DNA of 9,421 nt from Lachnospiraceae bacterium (GTDB lineage Bacteria; Bacillota_A; Clostridia; Lachnospirales; Lachnospiraceae). The notes below the pieces were generated by a model, which was not told the origin of the DNA, ran no database searches, and saw only the letters and a list, made by a program, of their open reading frames with translations. Position 1 is the first letter of the stretch. Each line of letters opens with the position of its first letter. The stretch spans positions 1 to 9,421 of the forward strand of contig JAFZQP010000077.1 in the NCBI GenBank assembly GCA_017620345.1, given 5' to 3'. Position numbers and translations under genes: made by a program. This document shows positions 1-8,400 of the stretch, one piece after another.

Positions 1-180
1 GACGGACTGATCACGATCTACATGCATGCCAGTGCAGTCAGTGTGTCACCCGGAACGATGGTCGCAAGAGGAGAACGTATCGGAAGCGTCGGATCCACCG
101 GGAGAAGTACGGGACCGCACCTTCACTTCTCGGTGCGCCTCAACGGGTCTTATGTTAGTCCGTGGAATTATCTCTCATAA
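1..180 (+). CDS. M23 family (LytM-type) metallopeptidase, C-terminal fragment
   Basis: This is the last 59 residues of a gene that begins upstream of the window; frame 1 is open to TAA at 178-180. It shows the end of a peptidase M23 domain: a YMH motif (His9 of the fragment, matching the catalytic His of LytM), then [16 protein letters not shown] with the HxH pair His40/His42, and a closing SPWNYL typical of the end of this domain. M23 enzymes are zinc endopeptidases that cut peptidoglycan cross-bridges or stem peptides outside the cell membrane. The first zinc ligands (His and Asp of the HxxxD motif) would lie upstream and are not visible. Because the visible catalytic histidines are intact, this part looks like an active peptidase rather than a degenerate EnvC-type activator. 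An S41 protease follows 17 bases later, an arrangement often seen downstream of ftsEX in Firmicutes; whether ftsEX lies upstream here cannot be seen. Confidence 0.9.
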   Translation, partial: DGLITIYMHASAVSVSPGTMVARGERIGSVGSTGRSTGPHLHFSVRLNGSYVSPWNYLS

Positions 181-197
181 ATGTTTAGGAGTACAAC

Positions 198-1511
198 ATG
201 GAAGAAAACTACGAAGCACCGGAGCAACCCCAGCAGCAGGCTCCGGTATACAGTCAGATGTCAATAGAGTATGTAAGCGATCAGGTAAAAAAGGCCCGAA
301 AAAAGGGAATGGTGCAGGGTCTGCTGATCGCTCTTCTAATAGTTGTGATAGCCACAGTGGTATATGCCGCATTTTCGGTAACGAAGATGCTGATAAACGG
401 AAGCTTCTATTCCAAAGTGCTTGGAAGTACATCGAGCTCACACCTTGATAAGAAAACGATCGACAAGATAGATGAACTGTATGGGATGATCGACAAGACC
501 TATCTGAAAACGGTAGACAAGGAGCAGCTTCGCGAAGGGCTGTACAAGGGACTGCTTGAATCCCTGGATGATCCGTATTCCGTTTACTATACGGAAGAGG
601 AATTCGCGGAGATGATGGAGGACACGTCGGGAACATTCGAAGGGATCGGCGCATATCTGTCACAGGATCCGGACAGCCTGGTCGTAACGGTTGTAAAACC
701 CATCAAGGACTCACCTGCTGAGGCGGCGGGTATGCTTGCGGATGATATCGTCGTTGAGGTTGACGGAGAGGACGTCAAAGGCCAGGACATCAACCTGATC
801 GTATCAAAGCTTCGCGGACCGAAGGGCAGCAAGGTCACCGTCGGAGTCCAAAGAGGTGACAGTGACGATATCATAAGGTTCGACATCGTCAGGGATGAGA
901 TCAACACGATGACGGTAGATCATGAGATGATGGATGACAAGATCGGATATATAGCGATCTCCGAATTTGCAGATGCTACCGCGGATCAGTTCCGGGAAGC
1001 GATCGATGATCTCGAAAGTCAGGGAATGAAGAGCCTTATCATAGATCTTCGATCAAACGGCGGCGGATATGTCGATATCGCCGTAGAGATCGCAGACAGA
1101 CTTGTTAAGGACGGAGTGATCGTATCCGTTGAGGACAGACGCGGGCTGTCATACAAGTACGAGGATAAGGGTGATGAAAATTATCTGAAGGTTCCGTGTG
1201 TGCTGCTCGTCGATGGAAACACGGCAAGTGCATCCGAGATACTGACCGGGGCATTAAGGGATCACGACCTTGTCACCGTGATGGGAACCAAGACATTCGG
1301 TAAAGGCATCACACAGATAATAACCCCGCTCGACGACGGGAGCGGTGTCAAGATAACCAATTCCGTTTATTACACACCGGATGGTGAAAATATCCATGAG
1401 AAAGGCATAGAGCCGGATGTAGAAGTGGAATTTGATGTCGACAGGTACAAGGAAGATAAGACAGACACTCAACTTGAGGCTGCCAAGAAATATCTTAAAG
1501 ATCAAAAGTAG
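198..1511 (+). CDS. S41 family (CtpA-like) C-terminal processing protease, membrane-anchored, with PDZ domain
   Basis: This serine protease of 437 residues cleaves substrates near their C-termini, probably outside the membrane. In order: a cytoplasmic Gln/Pro-rich and then basic stretch (1-37), one hydrophobic anchor (about 39-63) with no obvious cleavage site, a helical region (85-140), a PDZ domain (about 145-232), and the S41 protease core (about 245-412). The catalytic residues are clear: Ser344 in NTASASE, Asp355, and Lys369 in TFGKG. The Ser-to-Lys spacing of 25 is the same as in E. coli Prc (Ser430/Lys455). The GGGYVDIAVEIAD segment of the core is also present. The start at 198 is supported by AGGAG at 187-191, six bases upstream. 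The size fits the CtpA/CtpB group of Gram-positives, not the larger Prc. The M23 gene just upstream suggests a role in processing cell-wall enzymes or their regulators. The exact substrate is unknown. Confidence 0.93.
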   Translation: MEENYEAPEQPQQQAPVYSQMSIEYVSDQVKKARKKGMVQGLLIALLIVVIATVVYAAFSVTKMLINGSFYSKVLGSTSSSHLDKKTIDKIDELYGMIDKTYLKTVDKEQLREGLYKGLLESLDDPYSVYYTEEEFAEMMEDTSGTFEGIGAYLSQDPDSLVVTVVKPIKDSPAEAAGMLADDIVVEVDGEDVKGQDINLIVSKLRGPKGSKVTVGVQRGDSDDIIRFDIVRDEINTMTVDHEMMDDKIGYIAISEFADATADQFREAIDDLESQGMKSLIIDLRSNGGGYVDIAVEIADRLVKDGVIVSVEDRRGLSYKYEDKGDENYLKVPCVLLVDGNTASASEILTGALRDHDLVTVMGTKTFGKGITQIITPLDDGSGVKITNSVYYTPDGENIHEKGIEPDVEVEFDVDRYKEDKTDTQLEAAKKYLKDQK

Positions 1512-1522
1512 GAGGACGAAAC

Positions 1523-2935
1523 ATGAACACAGTCAGAGTATGCGACAGCACAGTCAGAAAGCTTTCGGGCGGCAGGGATATCTCTCTGTCCTTCAAGGAA
1601 AAGCTGGAGGTTGCCAAGCTACTTGATAAGCTATGTGTTGATGTTATAGAACTTGACGAGATACAGAACAGCAAGGTTGACAGCTTACTTATCAAGTCAG
1701 TGGCTTCTGCCGTTAAGAACAGCACTGTAGCGGTGCCGGTGCCCCTGGGGTCAGACCCCGCACCTACCGCCTCTGCGCTTTCCGAGGCAGCGAGCTTCAG
1801 ACTTCAGGTCGTGGCTCCCGGAAGCAGTGTCCGTCAGGAATATGTATATCATAAAAAGGCCCCGGCGATAGTCGAAATGGTTACACAGACTGTTGAGGCC
1901 TGTAAGAAATATACCGAGGATGTTGAACTGCTTATCGACGATGCAACAAGAGCGGATGCTTCGGTCCTTTCGGAACTTACCGAGACAGCGATAGCTTCGG
2001 GTGCGACAACGGTTACGTTTTGTGACGACGCCGGAACGATGCTTCCGGAGGAGTTTGCCGCTTTTCTTGAAGACAGGATCAAGGCAAATCCTAAGCTTTC
2101 GGATATAACATGGGGCGTATCATGCTCCAACGAGCTGGCAATGGCCGACGCATGTGCGATCGCGGCACTCTGTCACGGAGCAGGAGAGATCAAGGCATCT
2201 GCTTATCCGGTCAACACGGCTTCTCTAGAGAACGTGTGCAGGGTCATCGCGGGAAAAGGTGAGAGCTTTGGAGTAAGGACAAACGTGGCTACCTCTTCAA
2301 TGAAGAGGATGATAGGACTTATTGACAGATTCTGCGTTGAACCATCATCCGGTAAGACTGCGTTCGGATTTACTCCCGAAGAAGAGTCTTCCGATGACAG
2401 ACTTACATCACATGATTCCAAAGAGGCAGTCATCGGTGTTGTTGAAAAGCTCGGATATACACTCGGCGATGAAGACTGTGACAAGGTTTATGAAGCGTTC
2501 ATGAAGCTTGCTACCAAAAAGGAGACCGTGTCCGCCAAGGAACTTGATGCTATCGTTGCGACCGCGGCGATGCAGGTACCGGCAAAGTATACGCTTGAAG
2601 ATTATATAACCAATACGGGTAACTCCATCACATCGATGGCTCATGTAAAGCTTCGCACCAAAGACGAAGATCTGGAAGGAGTGTCTCTCGGGGACGGTCC
2701 GATCGATGCAGCATTTCTTGCGATCGAACAGATCACCGGAAGACATTATGAACTCGATGATTTTCAGATCAAGGCCATAACCGAGGGAAAAGAGGCAGCG
2801 GCAGAGACTGTTGTAAAGCTCCTTGCAAACGGCAAGGTTTATTCGGGAAGAGGCGTGTCGACGGATATCATCGGAGCGAGCGTCAGGGCATATCTTAACG
2901 CTGTCAACAAAGTCATTTATGAGGAGGAGCCGTAA
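1523..2935 (+). CDS. 2-isopropylmalate synthase (LeuA)-like protein with lost metal-binding motifs; probable pseudoenzyme or neofunctionalised homologue
   Basis: This 470-residue protein can be aligned by eye to LeuA over almost its full length. Residues 4-70 match the first strand and helices (VCDSTVR, then SFKEKLEVAKLLDKLCVDVIEL). Residues 133-180 match the centre of the HMGL-like barrel (DVELLIDDATRA and CDDAGTMLPEEF). Residues 300-332 match the linker (EAFMKLATKK), and 355-466 are a well-kept LeuA dimerisation/regulatory domain (SLGDGPIDAAFLAIEQITG, GRGVSTDIIGASVRA). The active site differs. The RDGEQ motif is RKLSG, so the metal-binding Asp is Lys13, although Arg12 is kept. The HxHDD/HxHND motif is SCSNE, so both His ligands are Ser (200 and 202). 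The GIGERAGN segment is replaced by a shorter YPVNTAS. The AFAHSSGIHQDG substrate segment is missing. Normal isopropylmalate synthesis is therefore unlikely. AGGAGG at 1510-1515 overlaps the upstream stop and sets the start. The stop overlaps the next start by one base, so the two proteins probably work together. Family assignment is certain; function is unknown. Confidence 0.85.
   Translation: MNTVRVCDSTVRKLSGGRDISLSFKEKLEVAKLLDKLCVDVIELDEIQNSKVDSLLIKSVASAVKNSTVAVPVPLGSDPAPTASALSEAASFRLQVVAPGSSVRQEYVYHKKAPAIVEMVTQTVEACKKYTEDVELLIDDATRADASVLSELTETAIASGATTVTFCDDAGTMLPEEFAAFLEDRIKANPKLSDITWGVSCSNELAMADACAIAALCHGAGEIKASAYPVNTASLENVCRVIAGKGESFGVRTNVATSSMKRMIGLIDRFCVEPSSGKTAFGFTPEEESSDDRLTSHDSKEAVIGVVEKLGYTLGDEDCDKVYEAFMKLATKKETVSAKELDAIVATAAMQVPAKYTLEDYITNTGNSITSMAHVKLRTKDEDLEGVSLGDGPIDAAFLAIEQITGRHYELDDFQIKAITEGKEAAAETVVKLLANGKVYSGRGVSTDIIGASVRAYLNAVNKVIYEEEP
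1738..1764. repeat. Perfect G/C palindrome inside the LeuA-like gene
   Basis: Bases 1747-1759 read GGGGTCAGACCCC, a perfect inverted repeat around a central A. The outer arms GGTGC (1738-1742) and GCACC (1760-1764) also pair, with CCCT bulged out. A competing hairpin, CCCC-T-GGGG, covers 1742-1750. The element encodes residues 72-81, a Pro/Gly-rich stretch (PVPLGSDPAP) at a position where LeuA homologues have an ordinary charged segment. It has no T-run, so it is not an intrinsic terminator. It may be a small REP-like palindrome fixed in frame, or chance; a single copy cannot decide this. Confidence 0.4.
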
Positions 2936-2937
2936 TG
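2921..2937 (+). promoter_or_regulatory. Ribosome binding site and TAATG stop/start overlap (translational coupling)
   Basis: GAGGAGGAG at 2921-2929 is a strong Shine-Dalgarno sequence lying inside the last codons of the LeuA-like gene. Its TAA stop (2933-2935) shares one base with the ATG (2935-2937) of the fusion gene. The arrangement fixes the downstream start and suggests coupled translation and matched amounts of the two proteins. Confidence 0.85.
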
Positions 2938-5406
2938 AAACTGTCATTTTCCACACGCGGATGGAACGATATCACCTGGGACGGCTGCCTCGATATAGCT
3001 GAAGAGATGGATTTTGCCGGAGTTGAGGTATATAACCTGACCCAGGACAGATTTTACGGAAAAGGTGAAGCCTTTAACCGTTATAATATCGCAGCGACCA
3101 CAAGACAGCTTCGGGACAGGAAGCTTGCGATCCCTGCGTTTTATCAGAAATGCGACCCGGCGGATCCGAATAGCATAGAAGATATCAAGAAGGTAATAGA
3201 TGCCGCCGGCTATATGCGCGTTGATAATGTCGGCATGGTGTTTGAGACGAATGATGAACAGGCGATAGAAAAAGCCATAGAACAGCTCCTTCCGATCGCA
3301 AGGCAGGCAGATGTTACGCTCCTTGTGGCGACGCAGGGACTGTATTCGGATACGAAGAAACTCTGCAGCCTGCTTGACGGATTTGCGGACGATAATCTTG
3401 CCGCACTGTGGGATCTTCATCATACGTACAGATCCGGCGGAGAGGAGCCGAAAGATTCGATACGTAACCTTGGAGCATATGTCAGGCATGTGCATCTGTG
3501 CGATTCGGATGACAGGGATACATATAACCTCATAGGAGAGGGAAGCGCACCGATCAAGGAGTTCATGGATGCGCTGTATTCGATCGACTATGCGGGATTC
3601 ATATCGCTTGAATGGAAGCCGGAGTATATGGAAGACCTTGACGACTATGAAGTCATCTTCCCTTACTTCGTCAATTATATGAGCCGTTTTCGTAACACCA
3701 GGGGCAAAAAGAAGATGCTCTATCCCAACCATGACGGAACGGGTCAGTATGTATGGAAGAAGGATGAGCTTATCAATCTGACTTTTTCGCAGGTGCTTGA
3801 CAGGATGGTTGAGGAATTTCCGGACCAGTACTGCTTCAAATATACGACTCTTGATTATACGAGGACTTATGAGGAATTCAGGGATGACGTGAATGATTTT
3901 GCCAAGGCGCTCATGAGTCTCGGAGTCAGATCGGGGTCAAAGGTTGCGGTATGGGCGACCAACGTTCCCGCGTGGTACATATCGTTCTGGGCATGCTGCA
4001 AGATCGGTGCAGTGCTCGTTACGATGAACACATCATACAAGATACATGAGGCCGAGTATCTGCTCCGCCAGTCTGACAGTCATACACTCATAATGATCGA
4101 GTCGGCGGTCGATTCGAATTATAAGCAGATAATAAACGAGCTGTGTCCCGAGATCGCATCAGCGAAAGCCGGTGCGCCTCTTCACTGCAAGAAGCTTCCG
4201 TTCCTTCGAAATGTAATCACGGTAGGATTCAGGATGCCGGGGGCGCTCACTTTCGAAGAAGCGATGGCAAGGTGTTCACAGACATCCGACGCGGAGCTTG
4301 AGAAGATGGCGTCTCAGGTCAGAACCGATGATGTCTGCAACATGCAATATACTTCCGGAACAACGGGATTCCCCAAGGGAGTCATGCTGACACACTACAA
4401 TGTTGTGAATAACGGAAAATGTATCGGTGACAGGATGGGACTGTCCACAGCCGACAGGATGATGATACAGGTGCCGATGTTCCACTGCTTCGGTATGGTT
4501 CTGTCGATGACGGCGTCACTCACACACGGTGCAACGATATGCCCGATGCCGTACTTTTCTGCAAAATCATCACTTGCATGTATCAATCAGGAGAGGATCA
4601 CGTGCTTTAACGGTGTTCCTACGATGTTCATCGCGATGTTCAATCATCCGGATTACAAAAAGACCGATTTTTCTTACATGAGGACCGGGATCATGGCCGG
4701 CGCCGGATGTCCTCCGGAGCTTATGAAGAGAGCAGCCGATCCGAATGAGATGAATATGCGCGGTATCGTATCCGTATACGGACAGACTGAGACCGCCCCG
4801 GGAAATACAATGTCTTCGTGGACGGATCCGCTCGATGTACGTACCGAAACGGTCGGTTATGCATTCCCGCATGTGGAATGCAAGGTGATAGATCCCGAGA
4901 CCGGAGAAGAGGTCGGAGTCGGCGAGAACGGTGAGTTCTGCGCAAGAGGATATAACACGATGAAGGGCTATTACAAGATGCCCGAAGCTACGACCGAGAC
5001 TATAGATTCGGAAGGATGGCTCCATTCCGGTGATCTGGCGGCCAGGGATGAGAACGGCAATTACAGGATCACGGGACGTCTTAAGGATATGATAATCAGG
5101 GGCGGCGAGAACATCTACCCGAAAGAGATAGAGGAGTTCATCTACACCTGCCCGAAGGTGAAGGATGTTCAGGTCATAGGAGTTCCTGATAAGAGGTATG
5201 GTGAAGAAGCAATGGCATGCATCATACTCAAGGACGGGGAGACAATGACCGTAGAGGAGATGGATGAGTATATCAAATCGCATTTGGCCCGCCACAAAGT
5301 GCCGAAGTATATTGAGTTTACCGACAGTTTCCCGATGAATGCCGCAGGGAAGGTGCTCAAGTACAAGATGCGTGAGGATGCGGTCAAAAAACTTGGCCTT
5401 GAATAA
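2935..5406 (+). CDS. Fusion protein: xylose isomerase-like TIM barrel (AP endonuclease 2 family) plus AMP-forming acyl-CoA synthetase
   Basis: The gene encodes 823 residues in one uninterrupted frame. Residues 1 to about 252 are a sugar phosphate isomerase/epimerase-type barrel: WDLHH (Asp160, His163), RHVHLCD (His187), IGEGSAPI, and SLEWKP (Glu226) match the metal-site motifs of this superfamily. The usual first Glu of the metal site is Ala132 (LLVATQG). After a basic linker (RGKKK, 256-260), residues about 275-823 form a complete ANL-family ligase of about 550 residues: P-loop YTSGTTGFPKG (472-482), HCFGM region (517-521), YGQTE (615-619), SGD (698-700), GRLKD (714-718), GGENIYPKEIE (723-733), and catalytic Lys806 in NAAGK. 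Such ligases activate a carboxylic acid with ATP and load it on CoA; the closest style is the ACSF2/FadD medium-chain group, but the acid is not readable. The barrel could modify or bind the same substrate. It is coupled to the LeuA-like gene upstream and followed 32 bases later by nifJ. Domain calls are firm; the joint function is inferred. Confidence 0.9.
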   Translation: MKLSFSTRGWNDITWDGCLDIAEEMDFAGVEVYNLTQDRFYGKGEAFNRYNIAATTRQLRDRKLAIPAFYQKCDPADPNSIEDIKKVIDAAGYMRVDNVGMVFETNDEQAIEKAIEQLLPIARQADVTLLVATQGLYSDTKKLCSLLDGFADDNLAALWDLHHTYRSGGEEPKDSIRNLGAYVRHVHLCDSDDRDTYNLIGEGSAPIKEFMDALYSIDYAGFISLEWKPEYMEDLDDYEVIFPYFVNYMSRFRNTRGKKKMLYPNHDGTGQYVWKKDELINLTFSQVLDRMVEEFPDQYCFKYTTLDYTRTYEEFRDDVNDFAKALMSLGVRSGSKVAVWATNVPAWYISFWACCKIGAVLVTMNTSYKIHEAEYLLRQSDSHTLIMIESAVDSNYKQIINELCPEIASAKAGAPLHCKKLPFLRNVITVGFRMPGALTFEEAMARCSQTSDAELEKMASQVRTDDVCNMQYTSGTTGFPKGVMLTHYNVVNNGKCIGDRMGLSTADRMMIQVPMFHCFGMVLSMTASLTHGATICPMPYFSAKSSLACINQERITCFNGVPTMFIAMFNHPDYKKTDFSYMRTGIMAGAGCPPELMKRAADPNEMNMRGIVSVYGQTETAPGNTMSSWTDPLDVRTETVGYAFPHVECKVIDPETGEEVGVGENGEFCARGYNTMKGYYKMPEATTETIDSEGWLHSGDLAARDENGNYRITGRLKDMIIRGGENIYPKEIEEFIYTCPKVKDVQVIGVPDKRYGEEAMACIILKDGETMTVEEMDEYIKSHLARHKVPKYIEFTDSFPMNAAGKVLKYKMREDAVKKLGLE

Positions 5407-5438
5407 ATAAAGGCTCTTATAATACAGAGGATCATATT

Positions 5439-8400
5439 ATGGAAAAACAGATAGTTACGGTTGACGGAAACGGAGCATGCGCCAATGTGGCATATGAGTT
5501 CACAGAGGTTGCGGCCATATATCCGATAACACCTTCATCACCGATGGCGGCCAAGACCGATGAGTGGTCGGCAAAGGGAAGAAAGAACATGTTCGGCCAG
5601 ACGGTACGTCTGGTTGAGATGCAGTCGGAAGCAGGAGCCATCGGAGCGGTCCACGGAGCGCTTCAGACAGGGTCTCTTGCAACGACCTATACATCGAGCC
5701 AGGGTCTTATGCTTATGATCCCGACTCTCTACAGGATAACCGGCGAGCATTTGCCGGCTGTTCTTCATATTGCAGCCAGGACCGTGGGAACCCATGCGAT
5801 GAGCATATTCGGGGATCATTCCGACGTTATGGCGTGCCGTCAGATAGGCGTGGCGCAAATCTGCTCAGGAAGTGTTCAGGAGGCTGCGGATATGGCGGCG
5901 GTAGCACATCTTTCTGCGATCTCTGCCGGAGTTCCGTTCATGCATTTCTTTGACGGATTCCGTACATCCCATGAGATGTCAAGGATCGAGATGCCTGATC
6001 TGTCGAAGCTTACGGCTCTGATGGATACCAAGGCTCTTGAGAGATTCCGCTCCCATGCGCTCAATCCCGAGCATCCGATGCTCAGAAATACCGTTCAGAA
6101 TGATGATGTATATTTCCAGTTCAGGGAAGCCAACAATAAATGCTACATGCAGCTGTCCGATGTTATAGAAGGTTACATGGACAAGGTTTCCGAAGTTACG
6201 GGAAGATGTTACAAGCCGTACAGATACTACGGTCCCGATAATGCAACGGATATCATTATCGCAATGGGATCAGTGTCGGGAACCATCGAAGAGACTGTCG
6301 ATGCGCTGAACAAACGGGGTCGCAAGACAGGATTCCTTCAGGTCATGATGTACAGGCCTTTCGATACGAAGAAGCTCATGGATGCGATACCGGAAAGCGT
6401 CAAGCGGATAGCGGTCATGGATCGCTGCAAGGAGATGGGTGCAGCGGGCGAGCCGCTCTATGTGGATGTATGTACGGCGGTATTTTCTTCGGGAAGAGAT
6501 ATAAAAGTCATCGGCGGAAGATACGGCCTGTCGTCGAAGGATACGAATCCCGCACAGATCGTTGCGGTATTTGATAACCTGTCGGCAACAAAGCCGATAA
6601 ACAGTTTTACGGTCGGTATAGAAGATGATGTAACGCATCTATCGTTAAAGGTACCCGAACTTGATTTTGAGGTGGGGTCTCCCGACATGATATGCTGTAA
6701 GTTCTGGGGCCTCGGAGGTGACGGAACGGTCGGAGCCAACCACAATACGGCCAAGATCTTAGGTGATCTTGCCAATATGTATTCGCAGGCGTATTTCGAG
6801 TATGATGCGAAAAAATCATTCGGCGTCACCAAGTCAAACCTGCGTTTTTCAAAGAAGCCGATAAGAGGCAGTTACTACGTAAAATCAGGGGATATAGTCG
6901 CATGTCATAACCAGAGCTTTATCAAGCAGTATGATGTTGCGGCTGAAGTCAAGAAGGGCGGGATATTCCTTCTTAACTGCACGTGGTCTGATGATGAGCT
7001 CGAGACGGAGCTTCCGAACAGGGTCAAGAGGCTTCTTGCCAAGAAGAAGGTCAGACTGTTCGTAATAAATGCTACAGCTATAGCGGAGGAGCTCGGACTT
7101 GGAAGCCATACGAACACGGTGCTTCAGGCGGCGTTCTTTGCAATATCGAACCTGCTCCCTATCGACACCGCGATAGAGCATATGAAGAAGGCGGCTGAAA
7201 AGGCCTACTATACAAAGGGAAGCAGGATCGTCAAGATGAACACGGATGCCATCGAAAAGGGTGCGAAGGGTGTTCATGAGGTAACGGTCCCGGCAGACTG
7301 GGCAAATCTTAAGGATGATGAGATAAAGGGCAGTGAAAATGCACCCGCCGTTGTTACCGAGGTTTGCGACTTCATCAACAGACAGAAGGGTAACGATCTT
7401 CCCGTTTCGGTATTTACTAACAGGATGGACGGATCGATAGAGATGGGACTTACTGCGTATGAGAAGCGCGGCATCGCTGTGTCAACTCCGAAGTGGGATC
7501 CCGAAAAATGCCTGCAGTGTAACATGTGCTCATTCGTATGTCCGCATGCTGCAATACGTCCGCATCTTCTGTCAGAAGAAGAGGCATCGGCAGCCCCTGC
7601 TTCAATGAAGATGGCAGATTCCAAACCGGACGGAAAATATAAATACACACTCAGCGTATCAACATTTGACTGCACCGGATGCGGAAGCTGTGTCGCATCG
7701 TGTCCTGCCAGGGATAAGGCGATAACGATGGAGCCGGCGGAGCTTACGGATGAGAAGAAGAAAGAGTGGGATTACTCGCTCCTGATATCCAAAAAGAGCG
7801 ATGCATACAATAAATATACGATCAAGGGCAGCCAGTTTGAACAGCCGCTCCTTGAGTTCTCGGCAGCCTGTGCGGGGTGCGGAGAGACGCCATATGCCAA
7901 GCTTATGACACAGCTGTTCGGTGACAGGGTATACTGGGCGAACGGAACAGGATGCTCACAGGCATGGGGCGCAACCTACCCGGGGATCCCGTATACGGTA
8001 AATGAGCGTGGATTCGGACCTGCCTGGACGAACTCGCTGTTTGAGAACAACGCGGAACTGATGCTCGGAATGTATCTGTCCGTGACACAGCACAGGGAAC
8101 TTCAGAAGGACAATGTTACAAAGCTTTACGAACTGTCGGGTGACGAAGCGGTCAGGACGGCGTGCCGCAACTTCCTTGATGCATTTGATGACTTTGACCT
8201 GTCAAGGAAGACGGCGGATGAACTCATAAGTGTACTTGAGAATACGAAAGATACCGAGAACGCACCGGTCATCGAAGCGATACTTACACGTCGCGACGAC
8301 CTTGCGAGAAAATCATTCTGGATGTACGGCGGAGACGGATGGGCATACGACATAGGGTTCGGAGGACTCGATCACGTAATCGCATCCGGTGCCAACATCA

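Noticed and set aside
181..264. Short open frame starting right after the M23 stop (TAAATG)
   Set aside because: No ribosome binding site precedes it, it overlaps the well-supported S41 start in another frame, and it ends after 27 codons.
26..448. Forward frame of 140 codons spanning the M23/S41 junction
   Set aside because: It overlaps two genes with clear protein motifs in other frames, and its translation is low-complexity Ser/Arg/Lys-rich with no family resemblance.
1742..1759. Intrinsic terminator at the G/C palindrome
   Set aside because: No T-run follows the hairpin and it lies early in an intact coding sequence; it is kept only as a repeat candidate.
2944..3732. Long antisense open frame of 262 codons opposite the TIM-barrel part of the fusion gene
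   Set aside because: It lies wholly inside a gene with clear domain motifs on the + strand, its translation has no recognisable domain, and no ribosome binding site was evident. It is explained by codon bias. The same holds for the other antisense frames, such as those at 175-663, 2408-2956, 4570-5295 and 6885-7277.
4697..4706. Ten-base palindrome CCGGCGCCGG in the ligase domain
   Set aside because: It encodes the Ala-Gly-Ala-Gly part of a normal ligase motif (MAGAGC), so protein constraint and chance explain it.
5393..5423. TATAAT at 5418-5423 upstream of nifJ, as a possible own promoter (TTGGCC at 5393-5398)
   Set aside because: The -10 match is perfect, but the -35 is poor with a 19-base spacer, and the transcript would start at about 5430, within the ribosome binding site. 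A leader of about nine bases is unlikely.
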